Part shown: positions 63,216 to 64,000 of the stretch, piece after piece
Layout: every line of letters begins with the position of its first letter
How positions within the stretch are numbered: the first letter of the stretch is position 1
Assembly: GCA_965215475.1 (NCBI GenBank)
Contig: OZ244061.1
Location: 1,922,001-1,986,000, forward strand
Length of the DNA stretch: 64,000 nucleotides
Source: Bin80 sp965215475
Lineage (GTDB): Bacteria; Bacteroidota; Rhodothermia; Rhodothermales; Bin80
Reading direction: 5' to 3'
Program-made: the position numbers and the translations under genes
The notes under the pieces: generated by a model
The model's input: the letters and a program-made list of their open reading frames with translations, nothing else
Database searches by the model: none
Told to the model about the DNA's origin: nothing

Positions 63216-63503
63216 CTAAACAATAAAAACCTGTTCATCACCAATGTCACGGATTCCGTCATTTACACCAAGATACAAACGTTTTGATTCGCATGTGTTG
63301 CACAGAAAATATACAACTACCCTATCTTCTGATATGTCTATCAATTCTTTTACTTGATTAAGACACTTCTCAAACATGGGTTGACTCACAACCATTTCAA
63401 AAACACTGTTCTGGACGCGATCTCCTATCGAATCGAGGTAATTGAATACTTTACGCCTGCGGGAATTATTACTTATGTCGTATGCAATGGCGTATCTCGG
63501 CAT
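63216..63503 (-). CDS. cas2: CRISPR adaptation protein Cas2
   Basis: 95-residue Cas2, the dimeric partner of Cas1 in spacer integration. The ferredoxin-like start MPRYAIAYDISNNSRRRKVF has the conserved Asp in YDISNN, followed by YLDSIGDRVQNSVFEM and a C-terminal CNTCESKRLYLG. The two Cys in the C-terminal part are a small peculiarity. It starts 8 bases after cas1 and is followed by the leader. Confidence 0.95.
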   Translation of the reverse strand: MPRYAIAYDISNNSRRRKVFNYLDSIGDRVQNSVFEMVVSQPMFEKCLNQVKELIDISEDRVVVYFLCNTCESKRLYLGVNDGIRDIGDEQVFIV

Positions 63504-63511
63504 GATTTGCT

Positions 63512-64000
63512 TTATTCCTGAGAATAAGTCTCACCAAGACGAAGTGAACGATACGCACTATTTTTCCGTAAATGTGAAGCCAAAAAACCTACTTGATTAC
63601 GGATCAATGACTCAAGAGATAGACCACTCCTCAATCCGGGCAATGGCTCATCCAACATTACCTCCCATGCCCTGAAGAATACTCTCATTCCGCTACGGGT
63701 AAGCCTAATACCTCCACGTTCTGAATCTTCCTCAAAATGCTCTAAACGCAATTGCCTACGATTACACATCCGCAGTGTAAAACGATCTACTACAGGCGCC
63801 CGCAATTCTTCTACCAAATCCAGTGCCAAACTTGGACGGCCGGATCTACGCTGATGCATGAATCCGACATAAGGATCAAGATTCTGTGCCTCAACTATAC
63901 TTGCCAGTGTATTGGTCAAAATGGTATAACCCAATGATAACAGAGCGTTCACCGGATCTGGTGGAGGTCGACGCGCTCGACCATTAAAAGGAATGTGTCC
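63512..64000 (-). CDS. cas1: CRISPR integrase Cas1, C-terminal part (5' end outside window)
   Basis: The frame is open to the right edge, so only the last 162 residues are visible. The catalytic helical domain is clear: PPPDPVNALLSLGYTILTN, then LDPYVGFMHQRRSGRPSLAL (metal-binding His) and DLVEELRAPVVDRF (acidic ligand), ending in RLGETYSQE. The sequence is like Cas1 of type I-C/I-D/III-associated modules. Whether it is fused to a reverse transcriptase or Cas6 cannot be seen, as the N-terminal part and any effector genes lie outside. Confidence 0.94.
   Translation of the reverse strand, partial: GHIPFNGRARRPPPDPVNALLSLGYTILTNTLASIVEAQNLDPYVGFMHQRRSGRPSLALDLVEELRAPVVDRFTLRMCNRRQLRLEHFEEDSERGGIRLTRSGMRVFFRAWEVMLDEPLPGLRSGLSLESLIRNQVGFLASHLRKNSAYRSLRLGETYSQE

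Noticed and set aside
1..64000. tRNA and rRNA genes
   Set aside because: No stretch with tRNA arm motifs or rRNA-like sequence was found in the intergenic regions on reading.

Overview
The window looks like the chromosome of a Bacteroidota/Rhodothermota-type bacterium (inference). The lineage signs are three secreted proteins ending in a type IX secretion (T9SS) type A sorting domain with the NYPNPF motif, a bacillithiol gene (bshA), pdxB and pdxJ, a fused aspartokinase-diaminopimelate decarboxylase, a MamK-like actin, and genes mostly without clear Shine-Dalgarno sites. Two genes are cut by the edges: a DUF1611 protein on the left and cas1 on the right. No tRNA or rRNA gene was seen.

Layout. 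1-12.2 kb: housekeeping and envelope metabolism (DUF1611 protein, alpha-glucan phosphorylase, an exported LolA-like protein, an S9 peptidase, an atypical D-aminoacylase-like lipoprotein, an acyl-CoA carboxylase beta subunit, an MltD-type transglycosylase with three LysM domains). 12.2-26.3 kb: an accessory region of insertion sequences around two large T9SS cargo proteins. It holds a decayed ISL3 copy, an IS256-like element with 28-bp inverted ends, a subtilisin-like protease with plant-type leucine-rich repeats, an IS21-like scrap, a GC-rich 14-domain fibronectin type III protein, and an apparently intact ISL3 element with a perfect 8-bp target duplication. The fibronectin protein is split from its signal-peptide start by a run of 13 G/C, which looks like a phase-variation switch. 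26.6-35.5 kb: the fused lysine-pathway enzyme, two divergent paralogous AAA ATPases around a fossil of a B12-dependent ribonucleotide reductase tail, and a tightly overlapping minus-strand operon (a 56-aa zinc-ribbon membrane protein, a RoxA-like oxygenase, a NUDIX hydrolase, a potassium-channel-like protein).

35.6-60.5 kb: dense core genes: a GNAT acyltransferase, priA, the SRP RNA, yajC, ribBA, ggt, a UPF0261 gene cut by one in-frame TGA, thyA - amidase - MamK-like actin - folA, bshA, an outer-membrane barrel, a SleB-like hydrolase, pdxB, era, pdxJ, a LamG/T9SS protein, UPF0173, an RsbU-type phosphatase, a transaldolase-like enzyme and a beta-CASP nuclease. 60.5-64 kb: a CRISPR locus transcribed on the minus strand, in the order cas1 (partial), cas2, leader, 30 repeats. 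The effector genes lie beyond the right edge.

Most notable: (1) three consecutive CRISPR spacers encode the same peptide motif, NID(A/L)Y(A/S)SSE, with nearly all synonymous codon positions different, all in the orientation that makes the crRNA antisense to mRNA; (2) the homopolymer switch in the giant fibronectin-repeat adhesin-like gene; (3) a repeat-like hairpin inside the CRISPR leader; (4) the MamK-like actin in a folate/cell-wall cluster; (5) the nonsense-split UPF0261 gene; (6) the divergent AAA ATPase pair.
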